From positions 124,001 to 188,000 of the forward strand of contig NZ_CP022752.1 in assembly GCF_002263515.1 (NCBI RefSeq): a DNA stretch of 64,000 nucleotides. Reading direction: 5' to 3'. How positions within the stretch are numbered: the first letter of the stretch is position 1; each line of letters opens with the position of its first letter. Shown here piece after piece: positions 15,945 to 25,200 of the stretch. The notes below the pieces were generated by a model. The model saw nothing but the letters and a program-made list of their open reading frames with translations, was not told the DNA's origin and made no database searches. The position numbers and the translations under genes were made by a program. Source of the stretch: Actinopolyspora erythraea (GTDB lineage Bacteria > Actinomycetota > Actinomycetes > Mycobacteriales > Pseudonocardiaceae).

Positions 15945-16817
15945 GTGACAGTCGTGTCAAGCGCTGTTGAACTCCACGCGCCCGGTCCGCGCGGTATTCC
16001 GCCCCTGTTCGCACGTCTGGTGGACGATGCTTCGCTCTTCCCGCCCGCCAACGCGTCCGTCGCCCAGGCGGTTGAGGAACACCTGCGTGCGCGGGACGGC
16101 GAGTACGCGGGGCTGCTGGGGCCGATCCTGTGCCAGGTCTCCCGACTGCCGGAACTGATCACCGAACTGGCCAAGGCGAAACCCGCCGAGCCCGTCCCGA
16201 TGTCGCTGGTCTGCGACACCGGCCTCGGGGAGGTACCGAAGGCGCTCTCGATAATCGAGGGGCGCCAGGAGCTGCTCTCGCTGCGAATGGTCGAGATGCC
16301 GGGCCCCTCCGAGGTCGACGACGTGTGGTTGGAGCGCGTTTCCGAGTTCGTCCCCGAGGACGTGGTCCGCGTCGTCGAACCACGACGCGGTGAGGGATGG
16401 CTCGACGGAGTGCGCCAGGTCGCCGAGTTCGGATGCTGGCCGAAACTGCGTTCGGGCGGCCAGACCGTCGAGTCCTTCCCGAGCGTCGACGTGGTGGCCG
16501 AGTTCCTGGCCGTGGCCACCACGCTGGAGGTCCCCTTCAAGGTGACCGCCGGGATGCCCCGTGCGGTCCGCCGCACCGACTCGGAGACCGGATTCCCGCA
16601 CCACGGGTTCCTGAACCTGCTCGTGGCGGTGGGACGCGCCCTGTCCGGCCAGGACGTGCGCGGCGCCCTGGCCAGTACCGACGAGCGGGCACTGACCGAG
16701 GAGGCGTGCTCGTTCTCCGACGAGGCGGCGAAGGCGGTCCGGAGCGTGTTCTCCTCGTACGGGGCCACCTCGCCCACCGACCCCGTGTCCGATCTCGTCG
16801 AGTTGGAACTGCTGTGA
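15945..16817 (+). CDS. Unknown protein in the homogentisate operon
   Basis: 290 residues, no recognised domain, no signal peptide or membrane segment. Conserved-looking stretches are LVDDASLFPPANASV near the start, VAEFGCWPKLRSGGQTVESFPS in the middle and VPFKVTAGMPRAVR, then FPHHGFLNLLVAVG towards the end; two of these end in Lys/Arg-Gly patterns suggestive of a ligand-binding barrel. GTG 15945 or GTG 15954 may be the start; neither has a ribosome-binding site. The stop overlaps the fahA GTG, so it is coupled to the pathway between hmgA and fahA. The step between those enzymes, maleylacetoacetate isomerisation, otherwise has no gene here; a role in that step is a hypothesis only. Confidence 0.8.
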   Translation: MTVVSSAVELHAPGPRGIPPLFARLVDDASLFPPANASVAQAVEEHLRARDGEYAGLLGPILCQVSRLPELITELAKAKPAEPVPMSLVCDTGLGEVPKALSIIEGRQELLSLRMVEMPGPSEVDDVWLERVSEFVPEDVVRVVEPRRGEGWLDGVRQVAEFGCWPKLRSGGQTVESFPSVDVVAEFLAVATTLEVPFKVTAGMPRAVRRTDSETGFPHHGFLNLLVAVGRALSGQDVRGALASTDERALTEEACSFSDEAAKAVRSVFSSYGATSPTDPVSDLVELELL

Positions 16818-18019
16818 CCTGGATCGAGGATCCCGAATTCGCGCCGGACCGCCCGTTCGGCCCGCAGACACTGCCGTACGGCGTGCTGGGAACGGCCACG
16901 GGCCCGACGGTGGCAGTGCGGGTCGGCAAGCACGCCATCCCGCTGCGGGGACTCGCCGACGAGCTCGGCCCGCGAGTGGCCGGGCTCGTTTCCGGGGACT
17001 CGTTGGACCCGCTGCTGGCCTCGGGCCCCGCGGCCTGGCACGAACTGCGGGAACGCCTGCTGGAACTGGTCGGAGCCGACACCCGGCCGCCGAAGGCCGA
17101 GCTGATCCGCGCCGACTGGCACACCCAGCTGATGCCGTTCACCGTGGCCGACTTCGCGGACTTCTACTCCTCCCGGCACCACGCCGAGAACGTCGGCAGG
17201 ATCTTCCGCCGCGAGACGGACCCGCTGCTGCCCAACTGGACGCACCTGCCGGTCGGCTACCACGGCCGTTCCGGCACGGTCGTGGTCTCCGGAACGGACG
17301 TCTCACGCCCCAGCGGTCAGCGCCGCGTCTCCGGCGACCCCACCCCGGTGTTCGGCCCGACCCGCAGGCTCGACTTCGAGGCCGAGGTCGGGTTCGTCTG
17401 CGGCGGTGAACCGGCCTCGTGCGTGAGCCCCGACGAGTTCGCGGACCACGTGTTCGGCGCCGTGCTGGTCAACGACTGGTCGGCCCGCGACATCCAGTCC
17501 TGGGAGTACCAGCCGCTGGGGCCGTTCCTGGCGAAGTCGTTCGCGACCTCGGTATCGGGCTGGATCACCCCGCTGGCCGCGCTGGAGCACGCCAGGGTCC
17601 CCACCACCGGCTACGACCACCAGCTGCTGGACTACCTCGTCGAACAACGGCCGTGGGGCCTGGACCTCCGGTTGGAGGTACGGTGCAACGACACCCTGCT
17701 GTCCCGCCCGCCCTTCGACCGGATGTACTGGTCGCCCGCCCAACAACTGGCGCACCTGACCGTCAACGGCAGCCCGGTCCGGCCGGGTGACCTGTTCGCC
17801 TCCGGTACGGTTTCGGGGCCGGAGCCCGACCAGCGGGGCTGCCTGCTCGAACTCAGCTGGGGCGGTTCCGACCCCGTTACCCTCGAGGACGGCGAGCAGC
17901 GCACTTTCCTGCAGGACGGCGACCGGGTGACCATCAGCGCCACCGCACCCGGGGAGCACGGTCGTCCGGTCGGGCTGGGTGATGTGACCGGCACGGTGCT
18001 GCCCGCGGTTCGGAGGTGA
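16814..18019 (+). CDS. fahA: Fumarylacetoacetase
   Basis: 401 residues. It cleaves fumarylacetoacetate to fumarate and acetoacetate, the last step of tyrosine catabolism. Motifs of the FAH family are complete: DFADFYSSRHHAENVG with the catalytic His, LPVGYHGRSGTVVVSG, the metal-binding FEAEVGFVCGG and VLVNDWSARDIQSWEY, then PLGPFLAKSF and the GTVSGPEPDQRGCLLELSW segment. The GTG overlaps the preceding stop (GTGA), and the IclR gene follows after four bases, so all three form one operon. Confidence 0.96.
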   Translation: MTWIEDPEFAPDRPFGPQTLPYGVLGTATGPTVAVRVGKHAIPLRGLADELGPRVAGLVSGDSLDPLLASGPAAWHELRERLLELVGADTRPPKAELIRADWHTQLMPFTVADFADFYSSRHHAENVGRIFRRETDPLLPNWTHLPVGYHGRSGTVVVSGTDVSRPSGQRRVSGDPTPVFGPTRRLDFEAEVGFVCGGEPASCVSPDEFADHVFGAVLVNDWSARDIQSWEYQPLGPFLAKSFATSVSGWITPLAALEHARVPTTGYDHQLLDYLVEQRPWGLDLRLEVRCNDTLLSRPPFDRMYWSPAQQLAHLTVNGSPVRPGDLFASGTVSGPEPDQRGCLLELSWGGSDPVTLEDGEQRTFLQDGDRVTISATAPGEHGRPVGLGDVTGTVLPAVRR

Positions 18020-18023
18020 CCCG

Positions 18024-18725
18024 ATGAGCACGAGCTCGGCCCGACCCGCCGGGGATCCGACTCCCGAACCCGAGCGGGAACCCGCCGGGGCCACTCCGAC
18101 GAAGGAGAGCTCGCTGACGCTGGAGCGCGGCCTGAACCTGCTGCAGGCGGTGGCCGACGCCGACAGCGAGGCCCCGACCATCAGCGACCTGGCCAACATC
18201 GTCGGGGTCAGCAGGGCGGCGGTGTATCGGCTGCTGGGCCCGCTGCAGAGTCGGGGACTGGTACGGCGCGAGGGCTCCAAGGTCCGGTTGGGGCTGGGCG
18301 TGCTGTGGCTGGCGGGCAAGGTGGTGCCGCAGCTGCGGTTCGCGGCCTTACCCGCGTTGCGCGCCCTCGCGGAGCGGGTGGGGGCCACCGTGCACCTCAC
18401 GGTGGCCGACGGCAACGAGGCCCAGGCGATCGCGGTGGTCGAACCCTCCTGGACGAGTTACCACGTCGCCTACCGGGTGGGGACCAGGCACTCCGTGCAG
18501 CGCGGTGCCGCCGGTCGTGCCGTGGACCTGTCGGACGAGGGGCCGAAGTGGATCACCAGTGTGGGGGAACTCCAGCCGGGGGCCTACGGAGTGGCGGCCC
18601 CGGTGCGCGGTGTTCCCGGGCTGCGGGCCAGCGTGGGGGTGGTAGCCATGGAGCCGCTCTCGCCGGACGAGGTGGGGCCGCTCGTCGTACGCACCTGTTC
18701 CGCCGTCGCCGACGCGTTGGGATAG
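18024..18725 (+). CDS. IclR-family regulator of the homogentisate cluster
   Basis: 233 residues. After a Pro/Glu-rich N-terminal tail, the winged helix-turn-helix (about 32-95) reads TLERGLNLLQAVADAD, TISDLANIVGVSRAAVYRLLGPLQSRGLVRR; the C-terminal effector domain begins at about 110 with LPALRALAERVGATVHLTVADG. It is the last gene of the operon with fahA. IclR proteins control aromatic catabolism in many actinobacteria, and an inverted repeat between hmgA and this operon is a fitting target. The effector, perhaps homogentisate, is inferred. Confidence 0.92.
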   Translation: MSTSSARPAGDPTPEPEREPAGATPTKESSLTLERGLNLLQAVADADSEAPTISDLANIVGVSRAAVYRLLGPLQSRGLVRREGSKVRLGLGVLWLAGKVVPQLRFAALPALRALAERVGATVHLTVADGNEAQAIAVVEPSWTSYHVAYRVGTRHSVQRGAAGRAVDLSDEGPKWITSVGELQPGAYGVAAPVRGVPGLRASVGVVAMEPLSPDEVGPLVVRTCSAVADALG

Positions 18726-18746
18726 TCGAATTGTCGGCTCGGTCTA

Positions 18747-18885
18747 CGTAGCTGGTTTCGTGGCGGAACCTCTCGCACGGCTCTCGCTGCGGGGCCGGAG
18801 ACATCGGGTAGGTACTACACAACGTCTCCGGCATCCTCGCGAGAGCCGCACGGGAGAACCCGCGGCGGTGCCGACCGCGAGGGTG
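18747..18885 (+). repeat. Dispersed structured 3' element, copy 1
   Basis: One of four related ~120-nt copies (others near 21963, 35831, 43069). The conserved block GGCGGAACC starts 37 nt after the IclR stop codon. An outer stem pairs GGCTCTCGC (18779-18787) with GCGAGAGCC (18839-18847); an inner stem pairs GCCGGAGAC (18794-18802) with GTCTCCGGC (18824-18832) around a 21-nt loop containing GTAGGTACTAC, itself a mini-hairpin. All copies lie in the same orientation as the gene they follow. It might be a terminator, an RNA-processing element or a non-autonomous repeat. Confidence 0.8.
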
Positions 18886-19183
18886 GTGGAAGTGCGGCCT
18901 GCTGGGGGCAGGGTTCGGCCTGCGAGAGCGGTCGGGGTTCGGCGCTCGTGCGTCGAAGCGACCCGGCGATCTCGCGGGTCCGCTCCAGCGGAGTGAGCCG
19001 GTCCCGGTACCCGTTCGAGGTCTGCGCCCCGACTCCGAGAAGCGGGGCGTCCCTCCGGGGGAATTTTCGGACCGACGGTTTACAACCGCCGGTTTCCGGG
19101 GTGAGAATTCCGCTCGTTCGTGGGTGAGGCCCCCGCTGGGCGTCCTGTCGCCGGCCCGGTCGTGCCCCGTGCTGCCCCGGACC

Positions 19184-19223
19184 GGACCATTGGTCCCGCC
19201 TCCGCCGGGACCAACGTCCCGGC
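19184..19223. promoter_or_regulatory. Candidate DosR/OsdR-type binding sites upstream of cydA
   Basis: GCCGGGACCAACGTCCCGGC (19204-19223) is a perfect 8-bp inverted repeat containing GGGAC-N4-GTCCC, the core spacing of the DosR box. A second, weaker GGACC-ATT-GGTCC lies at 19184-19196. They are 80-120 nt before the cydA start. The matching DosS/DosR-like proteins are encoded at 25.9-27.8 kb. Confidence 0.55.
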
Positions 19224-19302
19224 CGCCACCGGGACCCTCGGCCGGGGGAATGAGGACGATTTGTCCTGCAATTCCCGCCGGCTCAGGGGCAGGGTGGTGG
19301 GC

Positions 19303-20817
19303 GTGGATCTTCTCGGCATCGCCAGGTGGCAGTTCGGGATCACGACGGTCTACCACTTCCTCATGGTCCCGTTGACGATCGGACTCGCGATCCTCGTCGC
19401 GGGAATGCAGACCGCCTGGTACCGCACCGGCAACGAGCGGTACCTGAAGATGACCAAGTTCTGGGGCAAGCTCATGATGGTCAACTTCGCCATGGGCGTG
19501 GTGACCGGCATCGTGCAGGAGTTCCAGTTCGGCATGGCCTGGAGCGAGTACTCCAGGTTCGTGGGGGACGTCTTCGGGGCACCGCTGGCCATGGAAGGCA
19601 TCGTCGCCTTCTTCGTCGAGTCGGTCTTCCTCGGGCTGTGGATCTTCGGCTGGGACCGGCTGTCCAAGCGGGCGCACCTGGCCTGCGCCTGGGCCTTCTC
19701 GCTGGCCACCGTGGCTTCGGCCTACTTCATCCTGGCCGCCAACTCGTGGATGCAGCACCCCGTCGGGGTCGAGATGGTCGACGGTGAGCCGCGGCTGAGC
19801 TCCATCTGGGCCGTGCTGACCAACAGCACCCTGCTGGCGGCCTTCCCGCACACGATATTCGGCTGCTTCGCGGTGGCGGGCACCTTCGTGCTCGGCATCG
19901 CCGCGTGGAAGGTCTGGAAACGGGACCGGCAGGGGCTGCCGCGCGACGAGGACCGCCGGATCTGGCACAAGTCCATGCGCGTCGGCGCCTGGGTGGCGCT
20001 GGTGTCCTTCGTGGGACTGGCGATCTCCGGGGACGTGCAGGGCAAGCTGATGTTCCAGCAGCAGCCGCTGAAGATGGCCTCGGCGGAGGCGCTGTGCCAC
20101 ACCGAACAACCCGCCAGCTTCTCGGTCTTCGCCTACGGCGACGTGAGCCGCCCCGACTGCGAGAGCGTCAAGAGCATCACTGTGCCGTTCATGCTGTCCT
20201 ACCTGGCCCACGGCGACTTCGACACCGAGGTCAAGGGAGTGCAGCAGCTGCAGGGGGAGTACGAGGACGAGTACGGCACGCACTACCCGAACGACCCCAG
20301 GCTGGGGGACCTCGCGGGCGAGCGGATCGAGTACCAGCCGAACCTCCCGGTCACCTACTGGGGCTTCCGGTTCATGATCGGGTTCGGCGCGGTCTCGGCC
20401 CTGGCCGCGCTGGGCGCGCTCTGGTTCACCAGGGGCGGCAGGTTCCCGCGCGGACGGCTGTGGGGGCCGCTGGCGCTGGCTTCCATCGCCACCCCCTTCC
20501 TGGGCAACGTGTTCGGGTGGATCTTCACCGAGATGGGGCGTCAGCCGTTCGTGGTCGCCCCCAACCCCGACCCGTCCGGGGTGGACGGTGTCTGGATGTA
20601 CACGGCGCAGGCGGTCTCCTCCGGGGTTTCGCCCGGGGAGATGATGACCTCGCTCATCGCGCTCACCTCGGTGTACGGCGTGCTGCTCGTGGTCGAGGTG
20701 TTCCTGATGGTGCGTTACGCGCGCGGTGGTTTCGAGGCCGTGATGCCGCCGAAGCACTCGGACGACGACTCCGGTTCCGGTTCGGGCGGGGACGACGTCC
20801 TCTCCTTCGCCTACTAG
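19303..20817 (+). CDS. cydA: Cytochrome bd ubiquinol/menaquinol oxidase subunit I
   Basis: 504 residues, multi-pass membrane protein. CydA binds hemes b558, b595 and d and oxidises quinol while reducing oxygen. Family stretches are clear: ARWQFGITTVYHFLMVPLT with the heme His, TGIVQEFQFGMAWSEYSRFVG, GDVQGKLMFQQQP, the short Q-loop with TYWGFRFMIG, and VFGWIFTEMGRQPFVV. The GTG at 19303 gives an N-terminus (MDLLGIARWQFG) matching mycobacterial CydA; GTG 19294 and 19297 are alternatives. It heads the cydA-cydB-cydDC group, and the upstream palindromes suggest hypoxia control. Confidence 0.96.
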   Translation: MDLLGIARWQFGITTVYHFLMVPLTIGLAILVAGMQTAWYRTGNERYLKMTKFWGKLMMVNFAMGVVTGIVQEFQFGMAWSEYSRFVGDVFGAPLAMEGIVAFFVESVFLGLWIFGWDRLSKRAHLACAWAFSLATVASAYFILAANSWMQHPVGVEMVDGEPRLSSIWAVLTNSTLLAAFPHTIFGCFAVAGTFVLGIAAWKVWKRDRQGLPRDEDRRIWHKSMRVGAWVALVSFVGLAISGDVQGKLMFQQQPLKMASAEALCHTEQPASFSVFAYGDVSRPDCESVKSITVPFMLSYLAHGDFDTEVKGVQQLQGEYEDEYGTHYPNDPRLGDLAGERIEYQPNLPVTYWGFRFMIGFGAVSALAALGALWFTRGGRFPRGRLWGPLALASIATPFLGNVFGWIFTEMGRQPFVVAPNPDPSGVDGVWMYTAQAVSSGVSPGEMMTSLIALTSVYGVLLVVEVFLMVRYARGGFEAVMPPKHSDDDSGSGSGGDDVLSFAY

Positions 20818-20918
20818 CACCAGCCCGGAGGAAGCTGCCGCTTTCGCACCGGGCGCTCACGTGCCCCTCACACGACCGCGTGGCACCAGCCACGCACGAC
20901 CGACCAGCGGAGTGACTG

Positions 20919-21926
20919 ATGGATCTGCCGACCGTCTGGTTCTGCGTCATCGCCCTGCTCTGGCTGGGCTACCTCTTCCTGGAGGGCTTCGACTTCGGGG
21001 TCGGCATGCTGCTGCCGGTCCTGGGACGCAGGGAGACCGAACGCCGGGTGCTGATCAACACGATCGGACCGGTCTGGGACGGCAACGAGGTCTGGCTGAT
21101 CGTCGCGGGCGGCGCCATGTTCGCCTCCTTCCCGGGGTGGTACGCGGGGCTGTTCAGCACCGCCTACCTGCCGCTGACCCTGCTGCTGCTGGTGCTCATC
21201 GGCCGGGGAGTGGCCTTCGAGTACCGGGGCAAGGTCGACACCGACCGGTGGCGACGCGCCTGGGACGCGGTGATCGTGATCGCCTCCTGGGTCGCACCGC
21301 TGATGGTCGGGCTGGTGCTGTCGGCCACCGTGTTCGGGCTGCCGCTGGACGCCAACGGCGACCGGGTCGGCGGTCCGCTGGTCATCCTCACGCTGCCCAA
21401 CCTGCTCGGCTCCCTGGCCGTGGTGGCGTTCTCGCTGCTGCACGGTGCCGCGTTCCTGGCGCTGAAGACCGAGGGCGGGGTACGGGAACGCGCCCACCGG
21501 TTCGCGCTGCTGCTCGGGGTGCCGCTGTTGCTGCCGGTGGTGGGGCTGCTGCTCGTCGCCCAGCTGCGGGAGGGAGCGGCATGGACCTGGATACCGCTGG
21601 TGATCGCGCTGCTGACGGGGCTGGCCGCGCTCGCGCGGCAGGCCGTGGGGCGCGACGGGCAGGCCTTCGTGCTGCAGGGGGTCGCGCTGGCCGGGGTGGT
21701 GGTCACGCTGTTCGGCGCGCTGTGGCCCAACGTGCTGCCCTCCACTATCGACCCGGCGTGGTCGCTGTCGATCGCCGAAACCGCCTCAAGCCCCTACACG
21801 CTGACCGTGGTCACGTGGGTGGCCGCCTTCGGAACCCCGGCCGTGCTGGTCTACCAGGGGTGGACGTACTGGGTGTTCCGCAAGCGGATCGGGACCAAAC
21901 ACATCCCCCCGGTGCACGCCGCTTAG
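20919..21926 (+). CDS. cydB: Cytochrome bd oxidase subunit II
   Basis: 335 residues with about nine membrane segments. The N-terminus (TVWFCVIALLWLGYLFLEGFDFGVGML) and GPVWDGNEVWLIVAGGAMFASFP are diagnostic for CydB, the partner of CydA in the terminal oxidase. It lies 101 nt after cydA. A copy of the dispersed structured element sits 38 nt after its stop, between it and the cydDC gene. Confidence 0.96.
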   Translation: MDLPTVWFCVIALLWLGYLFLEGFDFGVGMLLPVLGRRETERRVLINTIGPVWDGNEVWLIVAGGAMFASFPGWYAGLFSTAYLPLTLLLLVLIGRGVAFEYRGKVDTDRWRRAWDAVIVIASWVAPLMVGLVLSATVFGLPLDANGDRVGGPLVILTLPNLLGSLAVVAFSLLHGAAFLALKTEGGVRERAHRFALLLGVPLLLPVVGLLLVAQLREGAAWTWIPLVIALLTGLAALARQAVGRDGQAFVLQGVALAGVVVTLFGALWPNVLPSTIDPAWSLSIAETASSPYTLTVVTWVAAFGTPAVLVYQGWTYWVFRKRIGTKHIPPVHAA

Positions 21927-21962
21927 AGCAGTGTGCGGAAACGGGCTGCGTTGGTGGTGCTG

Positions 21963-22085
21963 TGGCGGAACCTCTCGCACGGCTCTCGCTGCGGTCCGGA
22001 GACATCGAGTAGGTACTACGCGACGTCTCCGACGTCCTCGCGAGAGCCGCACGGGAGAAGCCGCGGCGGTGCCGACTGCGGGAGT
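21963..22085 (+). repeat. Dispersed structured 3' element, copy 2
   Basis: GGCGGAACC begins 38 nt after the cydB stop. Inner stem CGGAGAC/GTCTCCG closes a loop with GTAGGTACTAC; the outer stem GGCTCTCGC/GCGAGAGCC is intact. Overall it is closest to copy 1. It separates cydAB from cydDC. Confidence 0.8.
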
Positions 22086-22117
22086 GGTGGGAGTTCGGCA
22101 CCGCCACTGGGCGCGGC

Positions 22118-22133
22118 GATTTCTCGAGAGATC
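22118..22133. repeat. Short palindromic repeat, copy c
   Basis: GATTTC-TCGA-GAGATC, one mismatch, extended by CGGC/GTCG on the flanks. It lies about 33 nt after structured element copy 2, before cydDC. Confidence 0.5.
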
Positions 22134-22240
22134 GTCGCCGTCCGGACACCGCGGCTCGGTCGTCGGCACGGCGGTGCGAAGTGACGGCGGTTCGAGGCAG
22201 CGGTGGGACCGGGAGAGATCGCGCGAGGGAGTCGGAAAGC

Positions 22241-25200
22241 GTGACACGTCGTTCGAGGAAGCCGAGCGGCACCACGGGTGCCGGGGGAGGCGAGCGGGGC
22301 AGCGCCGTTCTCGCGAACGGCCCGTTGGGAACGCTGCCACGGCTGTCGCCGTCCACCCGGCGTGCCCTCTACCTCAGCGGCGTGCTGGCCGTGCTGGGGG
22401 CGCTGGCGCTGATCGTGCAGGCGTGGGCGCTGTCCGACGCGCTGGCCCGGGTGGTCGTGCACGGCTTCGACGCCACCGCGATCGCGGACCGGCTGGCGGT
22501 GCTGTGCTGCGCCGTGCTGGCCCGCTCCGTGCTGACCTGGGCCACCGCGAGCGTCTCCGCGCGCGCCGCGGCCGGGGCCAAGGAGGAACTGCGCTCCGTG
22601 GTGCTGGACTCCGCGCTGCGACGCGGCCCGGAGTGGATCGGTAGCCACGGCGCCGCCGAGCTGACCACCCTGGCCACCAAGGGGCTGGACTCGCTCGACG
22701 CCTACTTCATGCGCTACCTCCCAGCGCTGGTGACGGCCGCCGTGGTTCCCCCGATCGTCGGTTTCCGGATCCTGCTGGCCGACTGGGCCTCGGCCGCCAC
22801 GATCCTGCTCACGGTTCCGCTGATACCGCTGTTCGCCTGGCTGGTCGGCCGCTACACCGAAGGCCGCACCCAGCGGGCGGCCGCTTCGCTGCGGCGCATG
22901 TCCGGTCATCTGTCCGAACTGGTCCGCGCGCTGCCGGTGCTCACCGCGTTCGGGCGGGCCGAGGCGCAGCGCGAGGCGGTGCGACGGGTCAGCGAACAGC
23001 ACCGGCGCAGCAGCGGCTCCACGCTGCGCGTCGCGTTCCTGTCGGCACTCGTGCTGGAACTCTGCTCCTCGCTGTCGGTGGCGCTGGTGGCCGTCAGCAT
23101 CGGGATGCGGCTGGTCTCCGGTGATCTGGACCTGTCGACCGGGCTGCTGGTGCTCGTGCTCGCACCGGAGTGTTACCTCCCGCTGCGCGCCGCCGGTGCG
23201 GCGCACCACGCCAGCGAGGACGGTCTGGAAGCGGTGCGCCGCGTCGAGGAGGTGGGGCTCGGAACGGAACCGGGAGACGGGGCCCCCGCCGCCGAGCCAC
23301 CGCCGGACCGCGGCGGTCCGGCGGTTCCGCTGCGGGTGCGCGGTCTCCGGGTGGCTCGACGAAAGGGCCACGCCCCTGACGGGCTCGATTTCACGGCTCC
23401 CCCCGGCCGGGTGACACGGCTGGACGGTTTCGACGGGATCGGTCCCAGCGGCAGCGGCAAGTCCACCACCTTCGCGGTGCTGCTCGGCTTCGCCACTCCC
23501 GAGAGCGGGACACTGCACTACGGTGACACCGAGATCATCGAACCGAGCTCCGCGAGCTGGCGGGCCGAGCTCGCGTGGATTCCGCAGCGCCCCGTCTTCT
23601 CCGGCGGAGACGTCACCGAGGAGCTGCTGCTCGCGGTCAGCGACCAGCCGGGGGGAACCGCCGACCACCTCGAGGAGGCGCTGCGGGCGGCTGCGGCCGA
23701 ACACCTGGCGCGGCGCCCGGTCGACGCCCTGTCCACAGGGGAGCGCCAGCGGGTGGCGGTGGCGCGTGCGCTGCTGCGGTTGCGGGGCCGGGCCCGCGTG
23801 CTGCTGGCCGACGAGCCGACGGCCCACCTGGACGCTCCCACGGCCGCGCGTGTCGAGGCCGCCATCCACGCGGCGGCGGACGCCGGGGCAGTGGTGGTGC
23901 TGGCCAGTCACCGTCCCGGAGCCGCCGAGCCGGGCGACTCACCGCGTGGCGACGCCGCGCCACCCACCGACATTCCCGAGGTCGCCCCCGGCACCGCCCG
24001 TGTCAGGGATCTGGTCACCGGCAGGGGAGTGGCCGGCGCGGCGCTCGGTGTGCTCTCGCTGCTGTCCGGGACCGCGCTGACCGCCACCTCGGCCTGGCTG
24101 ATCGCGCGGGCCGCGCAGCAACCACCCGTGCTGACGCTCAGCGTCGCGGCGGTCGGGGTCCGCACCTTCGCGCTGTCCCGGGCCGTGCTGCGCTACGTGG
24201 AGCGGCTCGCCACGCACGACGCCGCGTTCCGGCTGGCCGGCAGGCTGCGCGAACGTCTCTGGGAGGGGCTGGTCCGCTGGGGCCCCGCCCGGGCCGCCGC
24301 GCTGGCTCGCGGTGACGGCGCGACCAGGTTGGTGGACGACACCGACACCGTGCGGGACCTGGTGCCCAGAGTGCTGGCGCCGCCGTTGACGGCGGTCGGC
24401 GTGGGGTGTGGCGCCGTCGCCGTGCAGAGCCTCGTGCTGCCCGGCGCTGGACTGCTGCTGGCGCTGGCGTTGCTGCTCGCGGGCGTCGTGGCTCCGCTCG
24501 TGGCCCTGGCCGTGCAGCGGCGTGCCGCAGCGGCCGTGGCGACGGGGCGCCGCGAGGTGTCCCTCCGCTCGCGGGGGCTACTCGGGTCCGCCGCCGAGCT
24601 GCTGGCGATGGGGGCCGCGGAGAAGCGGCGTCGCGAACTGGCGCGTGCCGACTCGGAACTGGCCCGCAAGGCCCGCCGGGCCGCTTCGGGCGAAGGGGCG
24701 GCGGGAGCCGTGATCACGCTCGTGATGGGAGCGGCGGTGGTCGGCTGCACCGCACTGGCCGCCCGGGCGGTCGCGGCCGGACGGCTCGCTCCGGAGCTGG
24801 CACCGCTGCTCGCGCTGGTGCCGCTGGCCGCGTCCGAGGCGGTGTCCGAGCTGCCCGCCGCGGCGCAGCAGTGGTCGCCGCTGCGGCAGGCACAGCGGCG
24901 GCTGAGCCCGTTCCTGGCCGAGCGGAGCACGGGGCGTGCGAGCGCCGCGAATCCCGAGCCCGCGTCCGGACCGCCGCGCGGCGAGGGGACCGAGGGGACG
25001 CCGCCGGACGCCGCGGCGGCACCCCAGCGGGCGGCGCTCCCGGTGAACCCGGGCGAGATCCGGCTCGACGACGTGCGCGCCAGGTGGCCCGGTTGCCGGG
25101 AGGACGCGCTGTCCGGGGTGACGCTGCGCGTGGCGGCGGGGTCGCACGTCGCCGTGGTGGGGGACTCCGGCGGCGGGAAGTCCACCATGCTGGCGGTGCT

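Noticed and set aside
15785..17263. Long open minus-strand frame extending hmgA by almost 500 codons
   Set aside because: It is antisense to the unknown gene and fahA, and HmgA has its standard N-terminus at 15784; high GC alone keeps such frames open.
18747..18885. Structured 3' elements as ends of an insertion sequence
   Set aside because: No transposase gene or remnant lies inside or between any pair of copies, and the spacing to stop codons is too constant for random insertion; treated instead as dispersed 3' elements.
18553..20820. 755-codon minus-strand frame opposite cydA
   Set aside because: No recognisable domain, His/Gln/Arg-rich composition typical of antisense frames; cydA on the other strand is unambiguous.
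22016..23911. 631-codon minus-strand frame opposite cydDC
   Set aside because: Low-complexity Gln/His/Arg composition and complete overlap with a certain gene.
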